From Paraburkholderia sediminicola (GTDB taxonomy: Bacteria > Pseudomonadota > Gammaproteobacteria > Burkholderiales > Burkholderiaceae), in contig NZ_CADIKC010000001.1 of the NCBI RefSeq assembly GCF_902859805.1, forward strand, positions 1,550,001 through 1,614,000: a DNA stretch of 64,000 nt, in the 5' to 3' direction. Shown here piece after piece: positions 7,990 through 17,600 of the stretch. Every line of letters starts with the position of its first letter. The stretch's first letter is position 1. Position numbers and translations under genes: made by a program. Under the pieces are notes generated by a model, which saw only the letters and a program-made list of their open reading frames with translations, did not search any database and was not told the origin of the DNA.

Positions 7990-8589
7990 ATGCTTTCCAC
8001 GTCCGCTATCGCGTTGCTGGCCATCGGCATTATCGTTGTGCTGATTACGCCGGGTCCGACCAATACGTTGCTTGCGGCTGCTGGTTTGCGTCAGGGCGTG
8101 CGTCGTTCTTTGCCGCTGATAGCCGCCGAACTCGCCGGCTATCTTCTGTCGATTTCTGTGTGGGGACATTTTCTCGCACAAGCCGCGCACGCGCTGCCGT
8201 GGTTGCCGTCGCTGCTACGCGTGGCGGCCGGCGTGTACATCGCATATCTCGCCGTCGATATGTGGCGCGCGGCAGTGGCTTTGCCCGATTCGACGCAGCG
8301 GGCGAGCGGCATGCGCACGCTATTCGTGGCGACGCTGCTCAATCCGAAAGGCCTGTTGTTCGCCGGTACGATCTTTCCCGCCGTCGCGTTCGCGCATCTA
8401 CCTGCGTATGCCACGGCGATGCTGATGTTCGCCTGTCTGCTGGTGCCGATCGCGCTTGCATGGATCGCGTTCGGCGCGGCGCTCGGCAGCGGCAAACTCA
8501 CCTGGCTGAATCCGGTGAAAATGCAGCGCGGCGCGTCGATCGTGCTGGGCGTGTTTTCCTTGTCGCTTGCGTGGGCGGCGTTGCATTAA
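7990..8589 (+). CDS. LysE/RhtB-family amino acid exporter
   Basis: A 199-residue membrane protein of usual LysE size with about six hydrophobic helices. The family motif in the first helix/loop is visible: GIIVVLITPGPTNTLLAAAG, and NPKGLLFAGTIFP in the middle. It would export an amino acid or small metabolite from the cytoplasm. The ATG at 7990 gives the canonical N-terminus, but the preceding 36 bases are an intrinsic terminator, so there is no Shine-Dalgarno. Either translation is from a leaderless mRNA or the hairpin regulates it. The gene ends 22 bases from the convergent YcaQ gene. Confidence 0.88.
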   Translation: MLSTSAIALLAIGIIVVLITPGPTNTLLAAAGLRQGVRRSLPLIAAELAGYLLSISVWGHFLAQAAHALPWLPSLLRVAAGVYIAYLAVDMWRAAVALPDSTQRASGMRTLFVATLLNPKGLLFAGTIFPAVAFAHLPAYATAMLMFACLLVPIALAWIAFGAALGSGKLTWLNPVKMQRGASIVLGVFSLSLAWAALH

Positions 8590-8611
8590 TTTCGCCCCGT
8601 GTGCCGCGAGC

Positions 8612-9850
8612 TTAAGCTTCCATGCGGCTGTCTACGCTCAACGCCTCGAGCCATTCCGGCGGCGCGGAGGTGATGTCTAGTTGCGGTGTGCCGTGCCAGT
8701 CCGCACAGCGTTGCAGAGCACGGCGCAGATCGCCGGCAAGCCTCGCACTCAGCCGCACGCCGGGTTCGATGTGCAGCGATTTCAGTTCGAACACGCCTGT
8801 GGTCCGATGCGCTTTCGCATCCACGCGGCCGACCAGGCGCCCCCGGCTCAACAGCGGCAACACAAAATAACCGTATTTGCGCTTCGCCGCCGGCGTATAG
8901 CATTCGATCGCATAGTCGAAGTCGAAGAGCGCGGCGGCGCGCTTGCGGTCCCACACTACCGGATCGAACGGCGACAGCACCGTGGTGACGGTTGACGCGA
9001 GCTTGCCGTTCGCTGCGTCGTCGATCATCGGAGCAAATTCGTGATGGACGAAGGTGTCCTGCTTCCAGCCTTCCACCTGAACCGGGATCAGCTCACCGCG
9101 ATCGGCGAGCGCATGCAGTTCGTCGCGATAGGGGCGGCGCGGCAGCCGGTAGTAATCGGCGACCCAATCGGCCCGCACGACGCCGAGTGCGCGGCAGGTG
9201 CGCCGCAAGGCTTCCTCGGCGGCGGTTTCCCGCGGCGGCAGGTCGCGCGCGTCGTCCCAGTCCGGCAACACGCGTTCGGTCAGATCGTAGACGCGATGAA
9301 AATTGCGCCGCTCGGCCACCATCAATTGCCCGATGGCGAACAGCACTTCCAGATGGCGCTTTTCCGGCTTCCAGTCCCACCAGCCGTTGCCCTTGCCCGC
9401 CTCGCGTGCGAAGTCCGCTGAACGCACGGGGCCCGTTGCACGGATATGCGCGAGGAGTTTCTCGATGTCTTTGCGGTACTTCTTGTGCCATTCCGCCGCA
9501 TATTTCCAGCCCATATCGCTCGGGTCGAGCATGCGATGGCGCAGCAGGCCGTAGTCTTCGATCGGGACGAAACAGGCTTCATGCGACCAGTATTCGAACA
9601 GCTTACCTTCGGCAAGATGCTCGTCGAGCCATTGCTGCGGATACGCGCCGAGCCGGCTGAACAGCACGAGATACGGACTGCGCGCAACGACGTGGATCGT
9701 GTCGATCTGCAATTGCGCCATGCGGCGAATCGCGTCGAGCACGTCGGCTTTGACGGCCTTGCGGCGCGGCGGTGTCAACAAACCTTGCGCGGCCAGATGC
9801 AGGGTGCGCGCGGCGGATAGCGGAAGAGTCTTCACGCGGGCGTCGGTCAC
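8612..9850 (-). CDS. ycaQ: YcaQ/AlkX-like DNA glycosylase (winged-helix family)
   Basis: A 412-residue protein of the HTH_42 (AlkZ/YcaQ) superfamily. Proteins of the family unhook DNA interstrand crosslinks or excise bulky alkylated bases. The motif RMAQLQIDTIHVVARSPYLV places Gln48-Ile49-Asp50 at the catalytic position; the Q-x-D form is that of the YcaQ/AlkX branch rather than the Q-x-Q of AlkZ. Further family features are FEYWSHEACFVP (about residues 85-96) and LSPFDPVVWDRKRAAALFDFDY in the C-terminal third. It stands alone, convergent with lysE. Substrate range is inferred from the family. Confidence 0.88.
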   Translation of the reverse strand: MTDARVKTLPLSAARTLHLAAQGLLTPPRRKAVKADVLDAIRRMAQLQIDTIHVVARSPYLVLFSRLGAYPQQWLDEHLAEGKLFEYWSHEACFVPIEDYGLLRHRMLDPSDMGWKYAAEWHKKYRKDIEKLLAHIRATGPVRSADFAREAGKGNGWWDWKPEKRHLEVLFAIGQLMVAERRNFHRVYDLTERVLPDWDDARDLPPRETAAEEALRRTCRALGVVRADWVADYYRLPRRPYRDELHALADRGELIPVQVEGWKQDTFVHHEFAPMIDDAANGKLASTVTTVLSPFDPVVWDRKRAAALFDFDYAIECYTPAAKRKYGYFVLPLLSRGRLVGRVDAKAHRTTGVFELKSLHIEPGVRLSARLAGDLRRALQRCADWHGTPQLDITSAPPEWLEALSVDSRMEA

Positions 9851-10035
9851 GGGATTAGGAGCGGAAGCGAGGTCCGGTCTGGATCAGCAGCCGCTACTTT
9901 AGCGCGAATGCGGCAGACGAATCGGCGTGGGATGCAACCGGAGAATGGCAGCGCGGGAGGCGCGGTGGGTGTAATGACAACGGCGCCGCAACTCCGCAAC
10001 GTGGCCCAACGGACACCAGCGGATACCAACGGACA

Positions 10036-10314
10036 TTACCAGTCGCGCCTGTGGTGCTTATCCCAGCCGCGATGGCGGCCATGGTCATGCCGCTCGCGAT
10101 ACCCGCGGTAGTAATCGCCGCGATACCCATAGCCATACACCGGTTGCACCGGCGCATAGACGACCGGAGGGGGCGCATAGACCACGGGCGGCTGGGCGTA
10201 AATGGGGCCGGGGGTGTTGACGAACACGCCGACGTCTACCCGAGCCGAGGCAGAGGTCGATGCGCAGGCGGCGGCAAGGCTGAAGGCGGCGAAAACCATC
10301 GCACGTTGGATCAT
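10036..10314 (-). CDS. Small secreted PXPV-repeat-type protein
   Basis: A 92-residue protein with a signal peptide (cleavage near ASTSASA-RVD) and a mature part of low complexity: repeated PPVVYAP units, then Tyr/Gly/Arg, then a His/Arg-rich tail. It resembles PXPV-repeat secreted proteins that occur in many copies in Burkholderiaceae. A similar layout is encoded at 63226. A good Shine-Dalgarno (GGAGACAAGC) precedes the ATG. Function is unknown; the His-rich tail could bind metal, which is speculation. Confidence 0.75.
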   Translation of the reverse strand: MIQRAMVFAAFSLAAACASTSASARVDVGVFVNTPGPIYAQPPVVYAPPPVVYAPVQPVYGYGYRGDYYRGYRERHDHGRHRGWDKHHRRDW

Positions 10315-10465
10315 GCTTGTCTCCTCTGGTCACATGCAAGATTGCGGTCGAAAGAGTCAGCCATTCGCTGTCGAATAGCTGACGACAATCTTACGAGACA
10401 GAAAGAAAAGCAGGTGCAACCAGTTGAAGGCGTGTGTAACAGCAGATTACCCAAGGGAAAGGGGC

Positions 10466-12178
10466 TCAGGCCCCCAAAGCGACCGCCTCCCCCGCCGAAA
10501 CGGCCAGCAGCTGATGGATCTGCGCAACTACCGCCGCACCTTCTCCAACCGCCGCCGCGACGCGTTTCGTCGACCCGGCGCGCGCGTCGCCGATCGCATA
10601 CACGCCTTCGACCGTTGTAGCGAGATCGCAGACGGAGGCGCCGTCCACGCCGGCCCCGGTCAGCACAAAGCCCTTGTCGTCCAGTTGCACGCCGCAGGTG
10701 CGCAGCCAGTCGGTATTCGGATCAGCGCCGGTGAACAGGAACAGATGCCGCGTATCGAGGCTTGCGGTGCCATCCGGTAACGGCTTCTTCAACACGACCG
10801 ATGACAACCCGATGTCGTCCGCCTCGAGCCGGCCGACCTCCGAATGCGGATGCACGAATACATTCGGCAGTGAACGGATGCGGTCGATCAGATAGCGCGA
10901 CATGGTGGCTTCAAAGCCGCCCCGGCGGATCAGCACATGGACCTTGGCCGCGTGGGTCGCCAGATAGACGATCGCCTGGCCCGCCGAATTGCCGCCGCCC
11001 ACCAGCACGATCTCCTGGCGTTTGCACAGCTTGGCCTCGACCGGCGACGCCCAGTAATACACGCCGCGCCCATCGAAACGGTCGAGCCCTTCGAGCGCGG
11101 GGCGCCGGTAGACCGCGCCGCTCGCGATCACGATGGTGCGGGCCGTGATCTTGCCGCCGCACTTGAGTTCCAGCCGGTACGGCGATTCCGCGCAATGCAA
11201 CGCCTTGACGTGGACCGGAATCGCCACGTGCGCGCCGAATTTCTGCGCCTGCACGAACGCGCGGCCCGCCAGCGCCTGGCCGGAGATACCGGTCGGAAAG
11301 CCGAGATAGTTTTCGATCCGCGAACTGGCGCCTGCCTGGCCGCCTGGCGCACGGCTGTCGAGCACGATGACCGAGAGGCCTTCGGACGCCGCGTACACCG
11401 CGGTAGCGAGGCCGGCCGGACCTGCGCCGACGATCGCGACGTCGTACACATGCGAATCGTCGAGATCGGGCAGCAAGCCGAGGCAGGTGGCGAGTTCCGG
11501 CATGCTCGGATGACGCAGCACCGAGCCGTCCGGGCAGATCACCAGCGGCATGTCTTCTTTCTGCGCGGCGAATTGCTCGATCAGACGCAGCGCGTCTTCG
11601 TCGCGTTCGTCGATGACCGAGTGAGGATGGCCGTTGCGCGACAGGAAGCCTTGCAGCATGACGAGCCGTGCGTCGCTGCTGTTGCCGATCAGGATCGGAC
11701 CACCCGCGCCCTTTTCGATCAGCGATACGCGCCGCAGGATCAGCGCCCGCATGATGCGCTCGCCCAGTTCGGCCTCGGCGACGATCAACGCGCGCAGCTT
11801 GTCCGGCGGAATCAGCAAAGCGTCGACCGGGGTGACGGCCATGCCGTTGACCAGCGCGGGCCGTCCGGACAACTGACCGACTTCAGCGAGAAAATGCTTG
11901 GCGCCGTGTTCCGCAATCAGAACCTCGCGCCCGATGCCATCGCGCTGATAAACCTTCACGCGCCCTTCCAGCAGCACGAACATGCCTGGGCCGGTGTAGC
12001 CGGTCTCGAACAGCAGCTCACCGGCTTCCCAGTGGCCCACTTCGCCGAACCGGCGCAGACGTTCGATTTCTGCGCACGTCAGTTCGGGGAACATCTGATG
12101 CATGCGCGTCGCAAGCGACGAAAACGGCGCGTCGGCGACGACGGCCTGTTGCCCTTCAACTTCTTGAGTCGACAGCAT
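10466..12178 (-). CDS. cNMP-binding domain / thioredoxin reductase-like fusion flavoprotein
   Basis: A 570-residue cytoplasmic fusion. Residues about 20-150 are a cyclic-nucleotide-binding domain (GELLFETG, FLAEVGQLSGRPALV). About 165-240 is a cysteine-free thioredoxin-fold spacer (RLVMLQGFLSRNGHPHSV, MPLVICPDG). About 250-560 is a thioredoxin-reductase FAD/NAD(P)H module (VAIVGAGPAGLATA, GGQAGASSRIENYLGFP, VGGGNSAGQAIVYL, VYAIGDARAGSTKRVA). The redox CxxC of true thioredoxin reductases is absent: the place reads WASPVEAKLC. Start is the ATG at 12178 with AGAAGGAG eight bases upstream. The DedA-rhodanese gene lies 94 bases upstream on the same strand, so they may be co-transcribed. Confidence 0.88.
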   Translation of the reverse strand: MLSTQEVEGQQAVVADAPFSSLATRMHQMFPELTCAEIERLRRFGEVGHWEAGELLFETGYTGPGMFVLLEGRVKVYQRDGIGREVLIAEHGAKHFLAEVGQLSGRPALVNGMAVTPVDALLIPPDKLRALIVAEAELGERIMRALILRRVSLIEKGAGGPILIGNSSDARLVMLQGFLSRNGHPHSVIDERDEDALRLIEQFAAQKEDMPLVICPDGSVLRHPSMPELATCLGLLPDLDDSHVYDVAIVGAGPAGLATAVYAASEGLSVIVLDSRAPGGQAGASSRIENYLGFPTGISGQALAGRAFVQAQKFGAHVAIPVHVKALHCAESPYRLELKCGGKITARTIVIASGAVYRRPALEGLDRFDGRGVYYWASPVEAKLCKRQEIVLVGGGNSAGQAIVYLATHAAKVHVLIRRGGFEATMSRYLIDRIRSLPNVFVHPHSEVGRLEADDIGLSSVVLKKPLPDGTASLDTRHLFLFTGADPNTDWLRTCGVQLDDKGFVLTGAGVDGASVCDLATTVEGVYAIGDARAGSTKRVAAAVGEGAAVVAQIHQLLAVSAGEAVALGA

Positions 12179-12271
12179 TGAACCGCTCCTTCTGTGTTCA
12201 TCCTGAATGATCGACACGGGGGGCGAAGCGGCGCGGGCGCGCAAGGGCGCCGATATGAATGCGCTGCTGCG

Positions 12272-13267
12272 CTACACGGCCTTTGGCGCGATTTCGTCGC
12301 CGACCGCCACGTCGGGCGGCGGCATGCCGGGCAGCGCGTCCACCGCTTTGCCCGAGTCGCGCCAGGCTTCCATGCCGCCGCGTAACGGCAGCACGTCGGC
12401 GAAGCCGGCTTCGTTCATCTGTTTAGCCATCCATGCCGCGGATATTTCATTCGGGCACGAACAGTAAATCACTACCTTCTGATCGTGCGGGTATGTTGCG
12501 ACGATCTCGTCGAGCTGCCGCTCGTCGGCGAATTGCGAGCCCGGAATCACGAACGGGTCGAGCGCGCGCTTTTCCTGCGAGCGGATATCGAACAGTACCG
12601 GCGTTTTGCCGGACGCGACCAGCGCCGCCAGCTCCTCGACTTCCATCCGCTGGGTTGCGAGCTTGGAAATCAGCTGGCGCCGGCGAATCCACCGATAGGT
12701 CGCATAAAGCAGCAGCAACGCGACGGCCACCAGCGCGGCCGTGCGCCCCAGGCGTCCGGCCATGGCGAACAGCATGTCGATCTGCCTGGCGAACAGCGCA
12801 CCGATGATCAAACCGGTACCTGACCACAAGGCGGCGCCGATGCTGTCGTAAGTGAGAAACGTGCGGTAGCGCGTGCCCATTGCGCCGGCCATCGGAATCG
12901 ACACGATCGACAGGCCCGGCACGAACTTCGCCACTGCCAGCACCCGCACACCCCAGCGGCCGAAAAAGCGTTCGGTCTTTTTTACACAGGTGTCGCGCGA
13001 CAGCGAAAGACGGCAGATCGTTTTCAGCGTGTTGCCGCCGTACATACGGCCGGCGAGATACCAGGCGCTGTCGCCGATCAGGGTGGCGAAGATCGACAAC
13101 ACGAGGACCGGCATCAGTTGCGTACCCACGGAGCCGGGATGCATGGCCGCCATCGCTCCGAACAGCACGAGCGACGGCATCGCCGGCACCGGCAGCCCGA
13201 TTGAGGCGGCCAGCACGTTGACGAAGACGAGCGCCGGTCCATATTGCTCGACGAGATCATGTAGCAT
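12272..13267 (-). CDS. DedA membrane protein fused to rhodanese domain
   Basis: A 331-residue fusion. Residues 1-190 are a DedA/SNARE-associated membrane domain with re-entrant and transmembrane segments and the family motif GRWGVRVLAVAKFVPGLSIVSIP. Residues about 205-315 are a rhodanese domain (VLFDIRSQEKRA, then VVIYCSCPNEISAAWMA). The first Cys of YCSCPNE is in the catalytic position. DedA proteins are undecaprenyl/phospholipid flippases or transporters; the rhodanese faces the cytoplasm by topology prediction and may carry persulfide sulfur. It is followed on the same strand by the cNMP/thioredoxin-reductase fusion, suggesting a shared redox or sulfur role. Confidence 0.88.
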   Translation of the reverse strand: MLHDLVEQYGPALVFVNVLAASIGLPVPAMPSLVLFGAMAAMHPGSVGTQLMPVLVLSIFATLIGDSAWYLAGRMYGGNTLKTICRLSLSRDTCVKKTERFFGRWGVRVLAVAKFVPGLSIVSIPMAGAMGTRYRTFLTYDSIGAALWSGTGLIIGALFARQIDMLFAMAGRLGRTAALVAVALLLLYATYRWIRRRQLISKLATQRMEVEELAALVASGKTPVLFDIRSQEKRALDPFVIPGSQFADERQLDEIVATYPHDQKVVIYCSCPNEISAAWMAKQMNEAGFADVLPLRGGMEAWRDSGKAVDALPGMPPPDVAVGDEIAPKAV

Positions 13268-13489
13268 CGGCTTACATCCGCAGCCCTTTCGGGCGCGGCG
13301 CAGGTAGGGAAAGCAACGGGGTATGTAAGGATTATGGACGCATTTTCAAGACGTGCAAATGTCGGAAATGCGGCCGGTTATTAGCGTGTTAAATGCGCGA
13401 CTGTGGCTTGCCCGCGGGTTTAGGGCGCGGATAGAGGCGCGAATAGAACAAAGCGAACGGATTAATGCTTTCGCGGCAAGCGAGTGACG

Positions 13490-13523
13490 AATAACGGCCT
13501 ACGGATGCCCGTAGGCCGTTATT
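13490..13523 (-). terminator. Perfect 15-bp hairpin
   Basis: Arms AATAACGGCCTACGG (13490-13504) and CCGTAGGCCGTTATT (13509-13523) are perfectly complementary with a four-base loop. It lies downstream of the gene at 13603-13854 and upstream of the DedA gene, so it probably ends the former's transcript. The remaining part of 13268-13602 shows nothing I can support as a gene. Confidence 0.65.
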
Positions 13524-13602
13524 GCTGTACGCAAACCAAAGGCGGCGGTGCAGAAACGGCGCACGGCATTCGCGCGTAAGCGCAATACCGTGTGCGACAG
13601 CT

Positions 13603-13854
13603 TTATTGACGATGGTTGTGCTGTTCGCCCGGCAATTCCGCGCCATGCGCGCGAATCGCCGCAATCAGTTCGGCAGGCGTGATTTCGTAGCGCACTTCGC
13701 GGTGAATGCCTGGCTTGCGCTCATCGACCTCGACCAGAAGAATGCCTTTGCCGTCTTCTGTCGATTCGAGGCGCAGCGAGCGGAGTTCGCGCGCCGTTGC
13801 GTCGTCGTATTCGGTGAGCAGGGCCATTGACCCGGAGGACCCGGTAGTGCGCAT
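13603..13854 (-). CDS. Small uncharacterised protein
   Basis: An 83-residue soluble protein (MRTTGSSGSMALLTEYDD start). The frame is open further upstream, but AAGGA lies about nine bases before the ATG at 13854, and the upstream extension is Cys-rich and unlike the body. The body is a compact alpha/beta sequence (LRSLRLESTEDGKGILLVEVDE, REVRYEITPAELIAAIRAHG). No signal peptide or membrane segment. I do not recognise the family, though the compositional quality suggests a real gene. It is followed by the hairpin at 13490-13523. Confidence 0.6.
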   Translation of the reverse strand: MRTTGSSGSMALLTEYDDATARELRSLRLESTEDGKGILLVEVDERKPGIHREVRYEITPAELIAAIRAHGAELPGEQHNHRQ

Positions 13855-14180
13855 CGAGGTTGTCCTTGTTCCGTTGTTGATCGAACCATTGTACGGGCAG
13901 GTTGGCGCGCCGTCTGTCACACAGCGCTCACACGTGGGGAACCCGCCCGCCACCTATCTGCATGCCGGGACGCCGCGCTGCGCCGCATTGGCCAATGGCT
14001 GGCGAGGCCCGCCGGGCAATGCGAGCCTAGACGCCCGACTGTGACAACCAGTTTAACGCGACTCTCCGCGCCGACGGCTGCATTTTTCGTGCCCCGTGAC
14101 GGTGCAGTCATTCTCTCCCGCCTGTCACGGTGCTGACGCGCGCGTCGGTTAGGGCGGCGCGACGAGAGAAACACGCGGTG

Positions 14181-14213
14181 AAAAAAATAGCCCGTCCTTT
14201 GGGAGGACGGGCT
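14181..14213 (-). terminator. Intrinsic terminator on the minus strand
   Basis: On the minus strand AGCCCGTCCT pairs with AGGACGGGCT around a short loop and is followed by a run of T. It lies just past the 3' end of the chemoreceptor remnant at 14326-14547 and is probably its original terminator. The stretch 13855-14180 holds no feature I can support. Confidence 0.8.
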
Positions 14214-14325
14214 GCTAAACGCCGTTGTTACTCGGGTCAGCCTGCCCTTGCAACTAATTGGGCGCTGACGTTTGCATCGTGATGCGCCAATTCCGGGCTG
14301 TCGAGGTGGGAGTAACGCCGATCTA

Positions 14326-14547
14326 TCAGATTAATGTCAAATCTTCCGGCTCAAGTTCGTGCGCCTCGTGCTCGAATCCGCGCGCAGCGTCGCGCCAGCA
14401 TCCCGCGACGACCGCGAACGAGCCGCCCGCTTCGCCTGCGCGCGCCGTTTCGACTGTGGCATTCAGCGTGAGGATGTTGATCCGGAACGCAATGCCGTCG
14501 ATGACGCCGATGATGTCCCCGATGCGTTTCGCCGTGCCTTCAAAAGC
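14326..14547 (-). pseudogene. Methyl-accepting chemotaxis protein remnant
   Basis: The minus-strand frame contains [20 protein letters not shown] then [21 protein letters not shown], a degenerate copy of the MCP hairpin tip (compare IAEIISVIDGIAFQTNILAL at the intact receptor at 55847). Directly after FAVVAG it jumps to a short tail ([15 protein letters not shown]) resembling an MCP C-terminus. The rest of the signalling domain is therefore deleted, and no N-terminal sensor, membrane segments or HAMP domain is present. Changes such as Q-to-R and A-to-T at tip positions also indicate decay. The minus-strand terminator at 14181 survives. This is a broken gene, not a coding one. Confidence 0.72.
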
Positions 14548-14640
14548 GTTACACTGCGCCGGACAAGGCCTGCAGACGCATTTCGTCACCTCGACACCCG
14601 CAGCGGTCTGCCTGCGCGAATCCGCCACTCGAGCGAGACG

Positions 14641-17600
14641 ATGCAGAAGATCCTCGACCGTACTCAGGAGTCACTGGCTCACGCGTTTGCTTCGCTCGCG
14701 CAAAACGCGAAACGTCAACAGCGGGTGTACCTGGCGACGATCGCTTTGCTGATGCTGATCATCGTCTTGTCCGCGCTGTTGCTTGCGGCTCTTGCTGTGG
14801 GTAAGGAACTCGACTACCGGCGCGCCATCGCCGTCCAGAACGCCGCTGATATCTCTCTGGCGCTGCACCGTGAAGAGTCGGTTCTACGTCGCGCCGAATT
14901 CACTCTCGACTACTATCAAGACACGCATAGCGTGCTCAGTGTGCCGGACAGCGTCGAGCAATCGGTATTGCAGACCGGCGTCGGGCGCGGCACGGTGGAC
15001 AGGGGCAGCGAGCAGTTCGACGTGCTGGTTAGCGAAGCAACGCGCAAGGCGTGGGGTCCGGCGTTCAGCGTGAAGCTATGGCGCCTGTACGACGCGGCCG
15101 AGTCCACACTGGTGACCCAGTTAGCCTTCGAATTGCGGCAACGCGCGGTGCTGATCGGGTTGAACGAAGACTATGCCGCGATCCTGCCGTCACTCGTGCC
15201 ACCGGCGACAGGCGCGACCGCCCATGCCGCGATTCCGCCGGTGTTGCAGCCGACGCTCGTCAGCGTCCTGCGCGACGCACTCGAACGCGAGTTGCAGGCG
15301 CGAACCGGCAAGCGTGTGCCTGGCAAGGGTGAGCTTATCTGGATTGGTCCGTATCGCGATCCGCTGCAAGGCATCCCGGTGATCTCAGCGGTGGGTGTCC
15401 ACTACAACGGCGATACACCGACCACGCTGATCGTGATGAGCATCCCTCTCGACGCGCTTTCTGCCCTTCTCGCCCGCCCCACCAATGAAGGAAGCTTGAT
15501 GCTGATGGGGGTGGATCGCCGCTTGATCGTTGCATCGCCGCCAGTCGATGAGTCCACGGCGAAAATGCTGCAGGCCGCTTTCGCCGGCGTGACGCCCAAC
15601 ACCTATCACTACATTCGAAACGGCGTATTTCTGAGCAAGCCGCTTATATCGGGTCTCGGCTCGCTGGTCGGTTATATGTCGTGGTATGCACTGGCTGCCG
15701 CGCTCAGCTGGCATCTGGTGACGCTAGCCGCTCTCACGCTGCTGGTCCTGCTGGCGATCGCGTTGACGGCGCGTTTCTGGGGTCTGCGTCTGTTGCGCAA
15801 TAGTGTCGCGGAAACAACGCGCGCTCTGGAAAGCGAAACAATCAATCACATTCTGGTTAGCGCGACGCCGATCGGGTTGTGCATCGTCCGGCAAAACGAC
15901 TATTCGATCATCAACGCCAACGCCATAGCCGCCGAATTGCTGCATATCGAACCGGGCAGCAACCGCTTGCCGCCGCACATCGTCGGTGAGTTCTCGGCGC
16001 AGGCGCCAGACAAGCCTTCGGTGACCGCATTTGCGAAGGTCGCCGCTTTTGTCGTGCCTGCCCGATCCAATCGGCCGCAACCAGATGGGTCGCAACCGCA
16101 ACCAGACGCGGGCGCGCCCGGGCAGTTCCTGCAGCTCACCTACGCCGCCGCGCGTTACGCCGGCGAAAACGTGCTGTTCTGCGCGATTCTCGATGTGACC
16201 ACGCAGCATGCACTCGAACAGCAGCTGCGGCTCGCGCAGCAGAGTACGGAAACCATGATGCGGGCGCGCTCGAATTTCTTCGCGGCGATGAGCCACGAAA
16301 TCCGCACGCCGTTGAATGCCTTGCTCGGCAACCTCGAACTGCTTGCGCGCACACCTGGACTCGATGCGCATGCGCAACGGCTCACCGCGCTGAACGTGGC
16401 GGCCGAGGCGTTGCGCCGCATCGTCAACGACATTCTCGACTTTTCGAAGATCGACGCCGGCGAGATGAAGCTCGCAAGCGAATTGTTCCGTCCGATCGAC
16501 GACTTCGAAAACATCGCGCTCTCCTACGCACCGATGAAGGCGGATCGTGCGATTCGCTTTTATTCGCATCTGTCGCCGACACTCGACCAGATGGTGCTTG
16601 GCGACCGCACGCGCATCGCGCAGATCGTCAACAATCTTCTGAGCAATGCGTTCAAATTCACGTCGAGCGGCAAGATCACGCTGAACGGCGAAGTGCAGGA
16701 CGATCTGCAAGGCCGCCCGATTCTGACCTTCCGGGTCTGCGATTCCGGTATCGGCATGGATCAGGCACTGGTAGCGCGCATTTTCAATCCGTTCGAACAG
16801 GGCGAGGCGAGTACCTCGAGCCGCTACGGTGGCACCGGGCTCGGTCTGTCGATCTGCGCGCGGCTGTGCGAACTCATGGGCGGGCATATTTCGGTTGAGA
16901 GCGTGCTGGGCGTGGGGAGCGCGTTTAGCGTTTCGATACCGCTTGCACCACCGCCTGGTGCATTGCGTGCGCCGGTTGTCGAGCCGGCGCGTCGAGGCAA
17001 TGGGCTCGTTCTGTGCCAGGAGCGAGAGTCGGGCCAGATGCTCGAGCGCTGGTTCCACCGCGTTGGGCGGGTGGTGCAAACGGTGACATCGATGCACAGC
17101 GCGCAAGCATGGCTGCGAGTGAACCGGCCCGATGTGCTGGTGGTGACCGGTGAGTACGGCCTCGACGCGATCGCTGAGTTGCGCGCGACGCAGCCTGTCG
17201 GCGTGGTGTGGATCACCCGCAGCGGACCGCATCGTCCGGCTGTGCGTGCCGACGGTGTGATCGAAGCCAGTGAGTTCAGCCGTACGGCGATTCTGTCGGC
17301 AGTCGATCTGTCGACGGATAGCGCGGACGGTGCTGGCAATAGGGCGACGCTGTCCAGCGACGCCCCGGTGGCGCCGCAACCAACGGTCAATCCGGCGCTG
17401 CGTGATCTGACGATTCTGGTTGCAGAAGACAATCCGCTGATCCAGACCCTGATCGTCGAGCAGCTCGAGGCTCTCGGCTGCGTGCCGACGGTCGCCGGCG
17501 ACGGTCGGCAAGCGCTGGCGGCATTCGAGCAGGGACACTTCGAGGTCGTGCTGACCGATATCCACATGCCGGTCATGGACGGCTACGAACTACTGGCGTC

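Noticed and set aside
10937..12181. 414-codon plus-strand frame
   Set aside because: Antisense shadow of the cNMP/thioredoxin-reductase gene, without recognisable motif.
13389..13664. 91-codon minus-strand frame
   Set aside because: It runs through the perfect hairpin at 13490-13523 and overlaps the better small gene at 13603.
14359..14640. N-terminal extension of the hybrid kinase
   Set aside because: This part is antisense to the chemoreceptor remnant and has shadow composition.
15724..17565. 613-codon minus-strand frame opposite the hybrid kinase
   Set aside because: It is the antisense of a kinase with all catalytic motifs; composition is Arg/His-rich as expected for a high-GC shadow frame, with no domain.
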